Shown one piece after another: positions 8,430 through 16,672 of a stretch of DNA of 64,000 bases (positions are counted from its first letter, which is position 1; each line of letters starts with the position of its first letter). The stretch is taken from positions 7,068,001 through 7,132,000 of the forward strand of contig NC_015953.1 in NCBI RefSeq assembly GCF_000177195.2, written 5' to 3'. Position numbers and translations under genes: made by a program. The stretch comes from Streptomyces sp. SirexAA-E. Lineage in GTDB: Bacteria; Actinomycetota; Actinomycetes; Streptomycetales; Streptomycetaceae. Under the pieces are notes generated by a model. It did no database searches. It saw only the letters and a list, made by a program, of their open reading frames with translations, and was not told the DNA's origin.

Positions 8430-9266
8430 ATGAGCGCACGGCTGCGCGGCATCGCGCGCGAGACGGAGGCCGTCGTCGAGGCCGGGCACTACCGCACGCA
8501 GGCCGGGCGGCAGGTGACGATCGGGTGCGCGTTGTCCGCCGCGCTCTCCGGGACCCGGATGTACGGGCCCGAACCGGTCCCCGTCGCCGTCCTGGACACC
8601 GACCGCGCCCCGGTGTTCGAGGTGACGGGCGAGAGCAGTCTGCAGGCGGCCCGGCGCATGACCGCCGCCTCACCCGGCAAGGTGGCCGTGCTGAACTACG
8701 CCTCCGCCCGCAACCCCGGCGGCGGCTACCTCAACGGCGCGCAGGCCCAGGAGGAGTCCCTGTGCCGCGGTTCGGCGCTGTACGCGACACTGCTGCGCGC
8801 CCCGGAGTACTACGCCCACCACCGCGCCGAGCGCAGCGCGTTCTACAGCGACCGGGTCGTCCACTCGCCCGGGGTCCCGGTCTTCCGGGACGACCGGGGC
8901 CGTCTCCTCGACACCCCGTACACGGCCGGTTTCCTGACCTCTCCCGCGCCCAACGCGGGGGTCATCCGCCGGCAGGAGCCGCACCGGGCCCACCTCGTCC
9001 CCGCCGCGCTCGCGAGCCGGGCCGAACGGGTGCTCGAGGTCGCGGCGGTGTGCGGCTACCGCCGGCTGGTGCTCGGCGCCTGGGGGTGCGGGGTGTTCCG
9101 CAACGACCCGGCCGAGGTGGCCGGCGCGTTCCACGCCCTGCTGGCCGACGGGGGACGGTTCGCCGGCCACTTCGAACAGGTCGTTCTCGCCGTTCTGGAG
9201 CGCGGCCCCCAGGCCCCCGTCCGGTCCGCGTTCACCCGGGTGTTCGCCGCTCAGCTCCAGCCGTAG
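8430..9266 (+). CDS. Bacterial-type poly(ADP-ribose) glycohydrolase (TIGR02452 family)
   Basis: A 278-residue macrodomain-like protein. The bacterial PARG signature GGG-X(6-8)-QEE is present in NPGGGYLNGAQAQEESLCR, and VLGAWGCGVFRNDP is the second typical loop. Family members remove poly- or oligo-ADP-ribose from proteins or nucleic acids in the cytosol. The ATG at 8430 follows GGGGGAG by 5 bases. It is divergent from egtA; its 3' end overlaps the end of the convergent PemK-like gene by 16 bases. No ADP-ribosyltransferase is adjacent. Confidence 0.88.
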   Translation: MSARLRGIARETEAVVEAGHYRTQAGRQVTIGCALSAALSGTRMYGPEPVPVAVLDTDRAPVFEVTGESSLQAARRMTAASPGKVAVLNYASARNPGGGYLNGAQAQEESLCRGSALYATLLRAPEYYAHHRAERSAFYSDRVVHSPGVPVFRDDRGRLLDTPYTAGFLTSPAPNAGVIRRQEPHRAHLVPAALASRAERVLEVAAVCGYRRLVLGAWGCGVFRNDPAEVAGAFHALLADGGRFAGHFEQVVLAVLERGPQAPVRSAFTRVFAAQLQP

Positions 9267-9715
9267 CGCTCCCGCAGCCGCCCCGCGACCAGGTCGAACC
9301 TGCCCCGGTCCAGGGCGCAGGCCTCGCGCCGCATCCCGTCCTCGTGCACCCGCAGCACCCGGTCCAGGTCCACCCAGGAGGGCCGCCCCGAGCTGTCCCA
9401 CGGCCCGGCCCCGAGCGACACCCACTCATGCTCCTCGTCGTGCCGCTTGCTCGACAGCTGCACCGCCAGGACCGTGCCCGTCGCCTCCCGGGCCACCACG
9501 AGCACCGGCCGGTCCTTGCCGCGCCCGTCGTTCTCCTCGAACGGCACCCAGGTCCACACGATCTCCCCCGGGTCGGGGTCGCCGTCCCGGTCGGGGGCAT
9601 ACGAGGTGCGTACGGGGCCTACGTCGAGGGGGTCGGCCTGGGTGGTGGCACCCCGGCCGGTCCGGCCGGGGAAGTCGGTGGAGCTGTCGCTGCTGTGGTC
9701 CTGGTGAAACGTCAT
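9251..9715 (-). CDS. PemK/MazF-like toxin-fold protein
   Basis: A 154-residue protein. The C-terminal ~115 residues match the PemK/MazF fold: GEIVWTWVPFEENDGRGKDRPVLVVAR, then VAVQLSSKRHDEEHEWVSLG and WVDLDRVLRV. MazF enzymes are ribosome-independent mRNA endonucleases, but streptomycete single-gene members of this type lack a neighbouring antitoxin, as here, and may not act as toxins. The N-terminal 45 residues are polar and probably disordered. The ATG at 9713-9715 is preferred over the longer frame; no strong ribosome site is visible. Confidence 0.78.
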   Translation of the reverse strand: MTFHQDHSSDSSTDFPGRTGRGATTQADPLDVGPVRTSYAPDRDGDPDPGEIVWTWVPFEENDGRGKDRPVLVVAREATGTVLAVQLSSKRHDEEHEWVSLGAGPWDSSGRPSWVDLDRVLRVHEDGMRREACALDRGRFDLVAGRLRERYGWS

Positions 9716-9912
9716 CGCAATACCGTATTGCCAGCCGGAACGGGCCTGTGGAGCGGGGCCGGTGACGCTCCGCCGGATCCTGTACGGAGAGTGGCCGAGC
9801 GGTCTCCCCACGGTGAACCGTCGACCTCGACTCCAGCGTGAGAGTCAGGGTGCGGAAGTGGTGGCCCCGGTCCGAGTGACCGCTCACCGGGTCTGGAAGA
9901 CTGCCCGACGCC

Positions 9913-10941
9913 ATGAGCCAGTTACCCGAGCAGTCCGCCCGTACCTCCGTCCCGACCAGCGCCGATGTGGCGCGGGCCGCCGGGGTGTCGCGGGCCACCG
10001 TGTCCTATGTACTGAACGACAACACCACCGTGCGGATCAGCGACGCGACCCGCCGACGGGTCAGGGAAGCCGCGTCCGGCCTCGGTTACGTCCCGCACGC
10101 GGCGGCCCGCAGCCTACGGGCCGGGCACAGCAGAATGGTGCTGCTGCCCGCCGTCCACCTTCCGGCCGTCCCCCTCCAGCAGCGCTTCCTCACGGATCTG
10201 CAGTCCGACCTGCGGCGGTTGGACTACACCGTCGTGCAGTACGGCAGCGCCGGTCTCGACGCCGACGAGGCCGTGCGGGCCTGGGCCGAACTCCGGCCCG
10301 TCGCCGTCGTCGCACCCGGTGGCGTGCGGCTCACCCCCCAGGGCATATCCGTGCTGACACGTTCCGGCGCCAAGGCGGTGATCACCCTCGGCCCGCAGCC
10401 CGTGGAGGGCGCCCATGCCCTGGTCCTGGACCAGCGGGGGGTCGGCGCCGGCGCCGTACGGCATCTGCTCGGCCGCGGCCGCCGGCGGATCGGGGTGGTC
10501 ATGCCCCAGGAGGCCGGTCTCGCACTGTTCTCCGAGCCGCGTCTGGCGGGAGCGCTCCACGCGGCCGAGACGTCCGCCACGGGTGCCCGGATCCAGCCGC
10601 TGCCCCTGCGGTACGAGGAGTCCTCGGCCGCCGAACTCGCCGCGCGGTGGCGGGCCCTGGGACTGGACTCCGTCTTCGCCTACGACGACGAGTACGCGAT
10701 GCTGCTGATGAGGGCCCTGCAGGACGCGGGCGTCGAGGTGCCCGCCGAGACGGCCGTCGTCGGAGCCGGGGACCTGCTGCTCGGCAGACTGCTCAGACCC
10801 CGGCTCAGCACCGTCAGGATGGAGCTGGCCACCGCGCAGCCACCGGCCGAGATGATCGACCGGCTGGTCAGGCACCCCGGCGGCGCGCCCGAGCGCCACG
10901 ACCTGCTGCGGGCCGAGACCGTGGCGCGTGAGTCCAGCTGA
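9913..10941 (+). CDS. LacI-family transcriptional regulator
   Basis: A 342-residue repressor. The N-terminal helix-turn-helix TSADVARAAGVSRATVSYVLN and hinge YVPHAAARSLRAG are classic LacI/GalR. The rest is a periplasmic-binding-like effector domain, expected to bind a sugar or related metabolite. The ATG at 9913 is fixed by the HTH position; no clear ribosome site. No metabolic operon is next to it, so its target is unknown; the flanking genes are unrelated. Confidence 0.9.
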   Translation: MSQLPEQSARTSVPTSADVARAAGVSRATVSYVLNDNTTVRISDATRRRVREAASGLGYVPHAAARSLRAGHSRMVLLPAVHLPAVPLQQRFLTDLQSDLRRLDYTVVQYGSAGLDADEAVRAWAELRPVAVVAPGGVRLTPQGISVLTRSGAKAVITLGPQPVEGAHALVLDQRGVGAGAVRHLLGRGRRRIGVVMPQEAGLALFSEPRLAGALHAAETSATGARIQPLPLRYEESSAAELAARWRALGLDSVFAYDDEYAMLLMRALQDAGVEVPAETAVVGAGDLLLGRLLRPRLSTVRMELATAQPPAEMIDRLVRHPGGAPERHDLLRAETVARESS

Positions 10942-10984
10942 ACGGGCCGCCGCGTCACGACGTGCGCGGCCGACGGCGTATGTC

Positions 10985-10997
10985 TAGCGTCGGCACC
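10985..10997 (+). promoter_or_regulatory. -10 element of a probable leaderless promoter
   Basis: TAGCGT at 10985-10990 is 7 bases before the ATG at 10998, which has no ribosome site. This is the same arrangement as at 1592 and 19315. Confidence 0.5.
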
Positions 10998-11327
10998 ATG
11001 AGCCATCCGCAGAGTTACGAGATCCTGCTGGTCCCGGAACACAAGGAGAACGCCACCGGGACACCCGAGCCCGGTACCGCCCTGCGCTCGGCGGTCGTCG
11101 CGGCCACCGGCGACACGGGGGCGTCGGGCTACCCGCGTTACACGGGCGAGGGCGTGGAGGCGGACATCGATCCGGCCACGCACACCGTGGAGGCGCTCCT
11201 GGTGGACGGCGTCGAGCTGGACTACGGCCTCACGGTCCGCATCGCGGAACACATCGGCGGGACGCGGGAAGAGCGCCGCGCCGCACAGGGGGACGCGGCG
11301 GCGGGTGAGCCGGGGCAGACCGGCTGA
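10998..11327 (+). CDS. Conserved hypothetical protein
   Basis: A 109-residue soluble protein without a recognised domain. It starts MSHPQSYEILLVPEH and contains a regular VEADIDPATHTVEALLVDGVELDYG segment that looks like a small beta domain; the last 25 residues are charged and probably loose. The ATG at 10998 fits a leaderless transcript (TAGCGT 7 bases upstream). An upstream in-frame start at 10962 has no support. It converges on the thioredoxin gene, with a hairpin between them. Confidence 0.6.
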   Translation: MSHPQSYEILLVPEHKENATGTPEPGTALRSAVVAATGDTGASGYPRYTGEGVEADIDPATHTVEALLVDGVELDYGLTVRIAEHIGGTREERRAAQGDAAAGEPGQTG

Positions 11328-11380
11328 CGCTCCCGCCGGGCAGGCCCGCGAAGACGGGCGCCCGGGCCGGGGACGGACGA

Positions 11381-11406
11381 GGGGCCGGGCCATGTGGCCC
11401 GGCCCC
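11381..11406. terminator. Bidirectional hairpin terminator
   Basis: Perfect 11-bp arms (GGGGCCGGGCC and its complement) with a 4-base loop ATGT. It lies between the convergent genes at 10998 (+) and 11431 (-). Confidence 0.8.
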
Positions 11407-11430
11407 TGTCGCCGTACGGGTCCGGAGGAC

Positions 11431-11820
11431 CTACGGGTTCTCCTGCTGGGACTGCTGGGCCTGCTGCTGTTCCTCGACGGACTTGCGTACCTCGTCCATG
11501 TCCAGCTTCCGCGCCTGCCCGATGACATCTTCGAGCGCCGCCTCCGGAAGCGCCCCGGGCTGCGAGAAGACCGCCACGTTGTCACGGACGATCATCAGCG
11601 TGGGAATGGAACGGATCTCGAAAGCGGCCGCCAGCTCCTGCTGCGCCTCCGTGTCCACCTTGGCGAAGACCAGGTCGGGATGGCGCTCGGACGCCGCGTC
11701 GTAGACCGGCGCGAACTGCCGACACGGACCGCACCAGGAAGCCCAGAAGTCGATCAGCAGAAAGTCGTTGTCCGTCACGACCTGATCGAAGTTTTCCTTG
11801 GTGAGCTCTACGGTGCTCAT
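11431..11820 (-). CDS. Thioredoxin
   Basis: A 129-residue thioredoxin with the active site WCGPC at residues 29-33, the preceding DFWASW strand and the cis-Pro loop SIPTLM. It reduces protein disulfides in the cytosol. The C-terminus carries an extra Gln/Glu-rich tail (EEQQQAQQSQQ) beyond the usual ~107-residue fold, so it is a slightly extended form. The start at 11820 gives a normal N-terminus. It is divergent from the flavin-dependent disulfide oxidoreductase at 11936; the pair may respond to the same redox signal. Confidence 0.94.
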   Translation of the reverse strand: MSTVELTKENFDQVVTDNDFLLIDFWASWCGPCRQFAPVYDAASERHPDLVFAKVDTEAQQELAAAFEIRSIPTLMIVRDNVAVFSQPGALPEAALEDVIGQARKLDMDEVRKSVEEQQQAQQSQQENP

Positions 11821-11935
11821 ACGCTGATACCTCTTCCTGGGTCCGTTCGGACCTGTCCCGCACAACGGCGACGTCGCTTGCGCTATTCCGCCTGCCCATG
11901 TGGCCGCAGCGCACACTCACGATCACACTGGCCCC

Positions 11936-13372
11936 ATGACTGACGCAGTGAAGAAGACCGAATACGACGTCGTGGTGATCGGTGCGGGGCCCGTCGGCGA
12001 GAACGTGGCGGACCGCACCAGGGCGGCCGGGCTGAGCACGGCCGTGGTGGAGTCCGAACTCGTCGGCGGGGAGTGCTCGTACTGGGCCTGTATGCCCAGC
12101 AAGGCGCTGCTGCGGCCGGTCGTGGCCCGCGCCGACGCCCGCAAGGTCCCCGGCCTGAGCGGCGCGGTGCGGGGCCCGCTCGACGCGGACGCCGTCCTCG
12201 CCTTCCGCGACGAGGAGACCTCCCACTGGAAGGACGACGGCCAGGTGTCCTGGCTGGACGGGATCGGTGCGGTCGTCCACCGCGGCAAGGGCCGGCTGAC
12301 AGGGGTCAGGGAGGTCACCGTCACCGGCCCCGACGGCGAGGAGACGCTGCTCACCGCCCGGCACGCCGTCGCCGTGTGCACGGGCAGCAAAGCCGTCGTC
12401 CCCTCCCTGCCCGGCGTCGCCGACGTACGCCCCTGGACCAGCCGCGAGGCGACCGGCGCCAAGGAGGTGCCGGGCCGCCTCGTCGTCGTCGGCGGGGGAG
12501 TGGTCGGTGTGGAGATGGCCACCGCCTGGCAGGGGCTCGGCGCCCAGGTGACGATGCTGGTCCGCGGCAAGGGGCTGCTGCCCAAGATGGAACCGTTCGC
12601 CGGGGAACTGGTCGGCGAGGCGCTGACCGAGGCCGGCGCCCGGATCCTCACCGGGGTCTCGGCGGCCTCGGTGAGCCGGGCCGGACACGACGGACCCGTC
12701 ACCGTGGAACTGGACGACGGCACCACCGTCGAGGCCGACGAGATCCTCTTCGCCACCGGTCGCGCGCCGCGCACCGACGACCTCGGCCTCGACACCGTGG
12801 GTGTCGAGCCCGGCTCGTGGCTGACCGTCGACGACAGCTGCCGGGTGGAGGGCAGCGACTGGCTGTACGCCGTCGGCGACGTCAACCACCGTGCCCTCCT
12901 CACACATCAGGGCAAGTACCAGGCCCGTATCGCGGGAGACGTGATCGCCGCCCGCGCACGGGGAACCCTGCCGGAGACCGACCGGTGGGGCGCGCACGCG
13001 GCCACCGCCGACCACGCCGCGGTCCCGCAGGTCGTCTTCACCGACCCGGAGGCCGCCTCGGTCGGCCTCACCCTGGCCGAGGCGGAGGAGGCGGGCCACC
13101 GGGTGCGGGCCGTCGACTACGACCTGGCCTCCGTCGCCGGCTCCGGGCTGTACGCCCAGGGGTACAAGGGACAGGCGCGGATGGTGGTGGACCTGGACCG
13201 CGAGGTGCTGCTCGGCGTGACGTTCGTGGGGCCGGGCATCGGTGAACTGCTGCACTCCGCCACGATCGCGGTCGCCGGTGAGGTCCCCGTCGAGCGGCTC
13301 TGGCACGCGGTTCCGTCGTACCCGACGATCAGCGAGGTCTGGTTGCGGCTGCTGGAGACCTACCGAGGCTGA
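11936..13372 (+). CDS. FAD/NAD(P)-dependent pyridine nucleotide-disulfide oxidoreductase
   Basis: A 478-residue flavoprotein of the lipoamide dehydrogenase/mercuric reductase class. It has the FAD-binding VVVIGAGPVGENVA, the redox pair in GGECSYWACMPSK (CX4C), the NAD(P) motif VVVGGGVVGVEMA and the second FAD motif LYAVGDVN. The C-terminal dimerisation domain is present, but the end reads HAVPSYPTISE, without the usual HxHPT catalytic pair of lipoamide dehydrogenase, so the substrate is probably different. It is divergent from the thioredoxin gene. The ATG follows a possible CACACT -10 box by 6 bases. Confidence 0.88.
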   Translation: MTDAVKKTEYDVVVIGAGPVGENVADRTRAAGLSTAVVESELVGGECSYWACMPSKALLRPVVARADARKVPGLSGAVRGPLDADAVLAFRDEETSHWKDDGQVSWLDGIGAVVHRGKGRLTGVREVTVTGPDGEETLLTARHAVAVCTGSKAVVPSLPGVADVRPWTSREATGAKEVPGRLVVVGGGVVGVEMATAWQGLGAQVTMLVRGKGLLPKMEPFAGELVGEALTEAGARILTGVSAASVSRAGHDGPVTVELDDGTTVEADEILFATGRAPRTDDLGLDTVGVEPGSWLTVDDSCRVEGSDWLYAVGDVNHRALLTHQGKYQARIAGDVIAARARGTLPETDRWGAHAATADHAAVPQVVFTDPEAASVGLTLAEAEEAGHRVRAVDYDLASVAGSGLYAQGYKGQARMVVDLDREVLLGVTFVGPGIGELLHSATIAVAGEVPVERLWHAVPSYPTISEVWLRLLETYRG

Positions 13373-13455
13373 TCAGCCGCAGGAGCGCGGCCGGCACTCC
13401 AGTCGGCATCGTGCCCGCTGCCGGGTGCACCTGGGGCCGTTTCAGCCCCCGGCGC

Positions 13456-13491
13456 CACTGAGGGCCCGACCGGTTGGTCGGGCCCTCAGTG
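13456..13491. terminator. Bidirectional hairpin terminator
   Basis: Perfect 16-bp arms at 13456-13471 and 13476-13491 with a GGTT loop. It separates the convergent oxidoreductase (+) and aldo/keto reductase (-). Confidence 0.88.
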
Positions 13492-13520
13492 CGACGGACC
13501 GCTCGGCCGTCGCGGACCGC

Positions 13521-14348
13521 TCAGCCGTTGAAGCTGTCGGGGTCCAGCCCGGTCCGCTCGTCCCGGTTCAGCGCGGAGATCTCACCGATGTCGCCTTCGG
13601 TGAGTTCGAAGTCGAACAGGTCGAAGTTCTCCACGATGCGCTTCCGGGTCGCCGACTTGGGGAAGACGATGTCCCCGCGCTGGAGGTGCCAGCGCAGAGC
13701 GACCTGCGCCGTCGACTTGCCGACCCGCTCGGCGATCCTCGCGATCACCGGGTCGCCGAGGACCTTGCCCTGCGCGATGGGGGACCAGGCCTCCGTGGCG
13801 ATGCCGTGCTCGGCCCCGAAGGACCGGACGGCGTCCTGGGTGAGGTAGGGGTGCACCTCGACCTGGTTGACGGCGGGCACCACCACGCTGCCCTCCAGCA
13901 GCCGACGCAGGTGATGCGGCTGGAAGTTGGACACCCCGATGGCCTTGACCCGGCCGGAACGGTAGATCTCCTCCAGGACGTTCCAGGTCTCCACGAAGTC
14001 CCCCTTGCCGGGCAGGGGCCAGTGGATGAGGAAGAGGTCCAGGTAGTCCAGGTCCAGCTCCTCCATGCTCCGGTCGAACGCCTTGAGTGCGTCGTCGCGC
14101 GCGTGGGCGTCGTTGTTCAGCTTGCTGGTCACGAAGACGTCGGTGCGGTCGAGCCCGGAGTCACGGACCGCCTGTCCGACCTCCTTCTCGTTGCCGTACA
14201 TCTGCGCCGTGTCGATGTGGCGGTAGCCGGCCTCCAGGGCCGCCGAGGTCGTCTCGCGGGTCTGCTCCGGGGGGATCTGGAAGGTCCCGAAGCCGAGCTG
14301 GGGAATGCGCACGCCGTTGTTGAGGGTCACGTCCGGTACTGCGGGCAC
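13521..14348 (-). CDS. Aldo/keto reductase
   Basis: A 275-residue NADPH-dependent (beta/alpha)8-barrel reductase. Motifs include PQLGFGTFQIP, the catalytic YRHIDTAQMYGNE (Asp and Tyr), LDLFLIHWPLPG and the cofactor segment FPKSATRKRI. It resembles the 2,5-diketo-gluconate reductase group; the physiological substrate is unknown, probably a reactive aldehyde or ketone. The GTG at 14348 is chosen for an AAGGAG site 7 bases upstream. It lies downstream of, and in the same direction as, the aldehyde dehydrogenase, 82 bases away, so both may be co-transcribed. Confidence 0.92.
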   Translation of the reverse strand: MPAVPDVTLNNGVRIPQLGFGTFQIPPEQTRETTSAALEAGYRHIDTAQMYGNEKEVGQAVRDSGLDRTDVFVTSKLNNDAHARDDALKAFDRSMEELDLDYLDLFLIHWPLPGKGDFVETWNVLEEIYRSGRVKAIGVSNFQPHHLRRLLEGSVVVPAVNQVEVHPYLTQDAVRSFGAEHGIATEAWSPIAQGKVLGDPVIARIAERVGKSTAQVALRWHLQRGDIVFPKSATRKRIVENFDLFDFELTEGDIGEISALNRDERTGLDPDSFNG

Positions 14349-14430
14349 GGTGGCTCCTTGCTGGTGTCGGTTGTGTCGAGGGGCGGGGGCGTCGGCGCCG
14401 TCCGTGGCACGCGGCCCCCTGCGGGGCGGC

Positions 14431-15846
14431 TCAGCCCGCGATGCCGTGCAGCTCCGCGTCGGGCGGCAGGACGCGTACGAGCTTGCGGTTGACGAACTCC
14501 CGCATGCCGAGCTTCGAGAGCTCACGCCCGTAGCCGGAGCGCTTGATCCCGCCGAACGGCAGGTCGGCCTGCGTCGAGGTCGGGTGGTTGATCCAGATCA
14601 TGCCGGTCTCGACCCGCTCGGCGACCCGGCGGGCGCGTTCCACGTCCGAGCAGAAGACGGAGCCGCCGAGGCCGTACTGACTGTCGTTGGCGAGGGCGAT
14701 CGCCTCGTCCTCGTCGGCCACCCGGTAGATCACCGCCGCGGGCCCGAAGAGTTCCTCCGCGTAGGCACGCATTCCGGGCTTGACGCCGGTGAGGATGGTC
14801 GGTTCGACGAAGGCGCCCGGGCGGTCGATCCGGTTGCCTCCGATGACGAGCTCGGCCCCTTGGTCGACCGTCTCGCGGATCTGGTCGGCCAGGTCCGCCG
14901 CCGCCTGCTCGGAGGAGAGGGGCCCCAGGGTGGTCGCCTCGTCCGACGGGTCGCCCGGCTCCAGCGCCTCGAACGCGCGGCGCATCCCGGCGACGAAGTC
15001 GTCGTAGACGTCCTCCAGCACGATGAACCGCTTCGACGCGACGCAGCTCTGCCCGGTGTTCGCCATCCGGCCGGCCACGGCGGCGCCGACCGTACGCTCC
15101 AGCCCCTCGCCGTCCAGGACGATGAAGACGTCGCTGCCGCCCAGCTCCAGGAGGCTCGGCTTCATGTTGCGCCCGGCCCGTTCGGCGACCTGGGCGCCCG
15201 CCCGCTCGCTGCCCGTCAGCGAGGCGCCCCGTACGACGGGGCTGTCGATGATGCGCGAGACCTCGTCGTGGCTCACGAACAGGTTCGTGTACACGCCCTC
15301 GGGCGCTCCCGCGTCCCGGAACAGCGTCTCCAGGGCGAGCGCCGACTGCGGACAGATCCCGGCGTGCTTGACGAGGACGGTGTTGCCCATGACCACGTTC
15401 GGGCCCGCGAAGCGCACCACCTGGTAGTACGGGAAGTTCCACGGCATGACGCCGAGCAGCACGCCCAGCGGCTCGCTGACGAGGTAGGCCTCTCCCTCCT
15501 CGACATCGAGGGGCTCGTCGGCGGCGAAGGCGGGGCCGTGTTCGGCGTAGTACGAGAGGATCGAGGCCGCGAGATCCACCTCACCGCGGGCCTCGGAGAT
15601 CAGCTTGCCCATCTCCTGCGTGAGGAGCTGGGCCAGTGGCTCCCTGCGCTCCCTCATCAGCTCGGCGGCGCGTCCGAGCACCGCGGCCCGTTCCCCGATC
15701 GGCCGCTTTCGCCACGCGTCGAACGCGTGACCTGCGGTTTCAAGGACGGAGTCGACCTCCTCGCCTTCGATCTGCGGAAACTCCGCGAGGGTGTCCCCGG
15801 TGTACGGGCTGACGGTGGCGAACGAACTCTTGCGCTGAGCCGACAT
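14431..15846 (-). CDS. NAD(P)-dependent succinate-semialdehyde-type aldehyde dehydrogenase
   Basis: A 471-residue aldehyde dehydrogenase. MPWNFPYYQVVRFAGPNVVMGNTVLVKHA forms the cofactor region, the general base Glu is in LLELGGSDVF and the catalytic Cys in NTGQSCVASKRF. The proportions resemble succinate-semialdehyde dehydrogenases of the GabD1 type, which feed 4-aminobutyrate carbon into succinate; other aldehydes are possible. The ATG at 15846 has a GGAG site. The aldo/keto reductase follows on the same strand, which suggests an aldehyde-handling pair. Confidence 0.9.
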   Translation of the reverse strand: MSAQRKSSFATVSPYTGDTLAEFPQIEGEEVDSVLETAGHAFDAWRKRPIGERAAVLGRAAELMRERREPLAQLLTQEMGKLISEARGEVDLAASILSYYAEHGPAFAADEPLDVEEGEAYLVSEPLGVLLGVMPWNFPYYQVVRFAGPNVVMGNTVLVKHAGICPQSALALETLFRDAGAPEGVYTNLFVSHDEVSRIIDSPVVRGASLTGSERAGAQVAERAGRNMKPSLLELGGSDVFIVLDGEGLERTVGAAVAGRMANTGQSCVASKRFIVLEDVYDDFVAGMRRAFEALEPGDPSDEATTLGPLSSEQAAADLADQIRETVDQGAELVIGGNRIDRPGAFVEPTILTGVKPGMRAYAEELFGPAAVIYRVADEDEAIALANDSQYGLGGSVFCSDVERARRVAERVETGMIWINHPTSTQADLPFGGIKRSGYGRELSKLGMREFVNRKLVRVLPPDAELHGIAG

Positions 15847-16203
15847 GGAATCTCCAGTGCGACGGGTGAGGGCATGGCGGAATGCTTCGTTCCGCTCCTC
15901 CCTGCGTGGTACCCGGCATGAAGAGCTGAAAACAGTATGAGTGCATACAAAAGGGCTTTTTCGGTCCCACGGAAAGGCGGGGCCATGTGCGGGGAGGGTG
16001 GAACCGCGACCCGGTTCCTCCGCTCCTGCCCCGCCGCCCTGATCTGAAGGATCCGGATTCGGACTCCGCGCGGACCCGTCGCGCCGGTCCACGCCTCTCG
16101 TCCGCGGACTCCTGCGGGCGCGCTGCTTTCGTTCCGTCTTCCCGGGGCATACGGACGGTCCCGGCCCCTGTACCGGAAGCCGAGAGCACGGAGGACTAAG
16201 AAC
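15847..16203. other. Intergenic region between divergent genes
   Basis: No supported gene in 357 bases. It must contain promoters for the aldehyde dehydrogenase (-) and the PRC-barrel gene (+). A perfect 7-bp inverted repeat (GGAACCG, 5-base loop) is at 16000-16018. An unusually A/T-rich patch lies near 15925-15965. Confidence 0.5.
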
Positions 16204-16560
16204 ATGGATGCGACATGGATCTGGCAAGGCCCGGCGTCCGAGCTGGGCACGGACGTGATCGATTACAGCGTGGAGGCGGAGGACGGAAGCCTCGGCTCCG
16301 TCGTCAGGCTGTCGCAGACACCGGGCTTCGACCATCTGGTGGTCGACGCGGGTGTGTGGAAGTTCGGCCGCAGCGTGGTCGTACCCGCGGGGCTGGTGAC
16401 CGCTGTCGACCATGCCGCCCGGACCGTCAAGGTCAGGTGCACCAAGGACGAGATCAAGGGGGCGCCGCGGTTCGAGCGTGACCACGACACGAGCGACCTC
16501 TTCTACCTGAGCAGACTGGGCGCGTACTACGAGTCGCTCATGGCCGCGCCTTCGGAGTGA
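16204..16560 (+). CDS. PRC-barrel-like domain protein
   Basis: A 118-residue soluble protein. The pattern VIDYSVEAEDGSLGSVV, DHLVVDAGVWKFGRSVVVPAGLVTAVDHAARTVKV is that of a PRC-barrel, a small beta barrel found in ribosome maturation and photosynthetic reaction-centre proteins and in many stand-alone actinobacterial stress proteins. The rest (APRFERDHD...YLSRLGAYYE) resembles other stand-alone members. The ATG is fixed by GGAGG 11 bases upstream. A second PRC-barrel gene is at 55503. Confidence 0.72.
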   Translation: MDATWIWQGPASELGTDVIDYSVEAEDGSLGSVVRLSQTPGFDHLVVDAGVWKFGRSVVVPAGLVTAVDHAARTVKVRCTKDEIKGAPRFERDHDTSDLFYLSRLGAYYESLMAAPSE

Positions 16561-16672
16561 GAGCGAAGCCCCCGGGCCGCGGCCGTGAGCGTCTCCGCGG
16601 CGCCCCGGCGGGCGCGGACGCACGGACGGCCGCACGGGCCGGGTCAGTGACCGCTGAGCACAGGAGGTGCAC

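Noticed and set aside
6968..9841. Very long plus-strand frame of 957 codons across egtA and the PARG gene
   Set aside because: It runs antisense to egtA and out of frame with the PARG gene, and shows no domain.
9789..9870. tRNA-Ser-like start (GGAGAGTGGCCGAGCGGT)
   Set aside because: Only the acceptor and D-arm words resemble a tRNA; no anticodon arm, T-arm GGTTCGA or matching 3' acceptor strand follows.
11582..13306. Long minus-strand frame of 574 codons
   Set aside because: It is the antisense shadow of the oxidoreductase gene, common in GC-rich DNA; the plus-strand frame has clear flavoprotein motifs.
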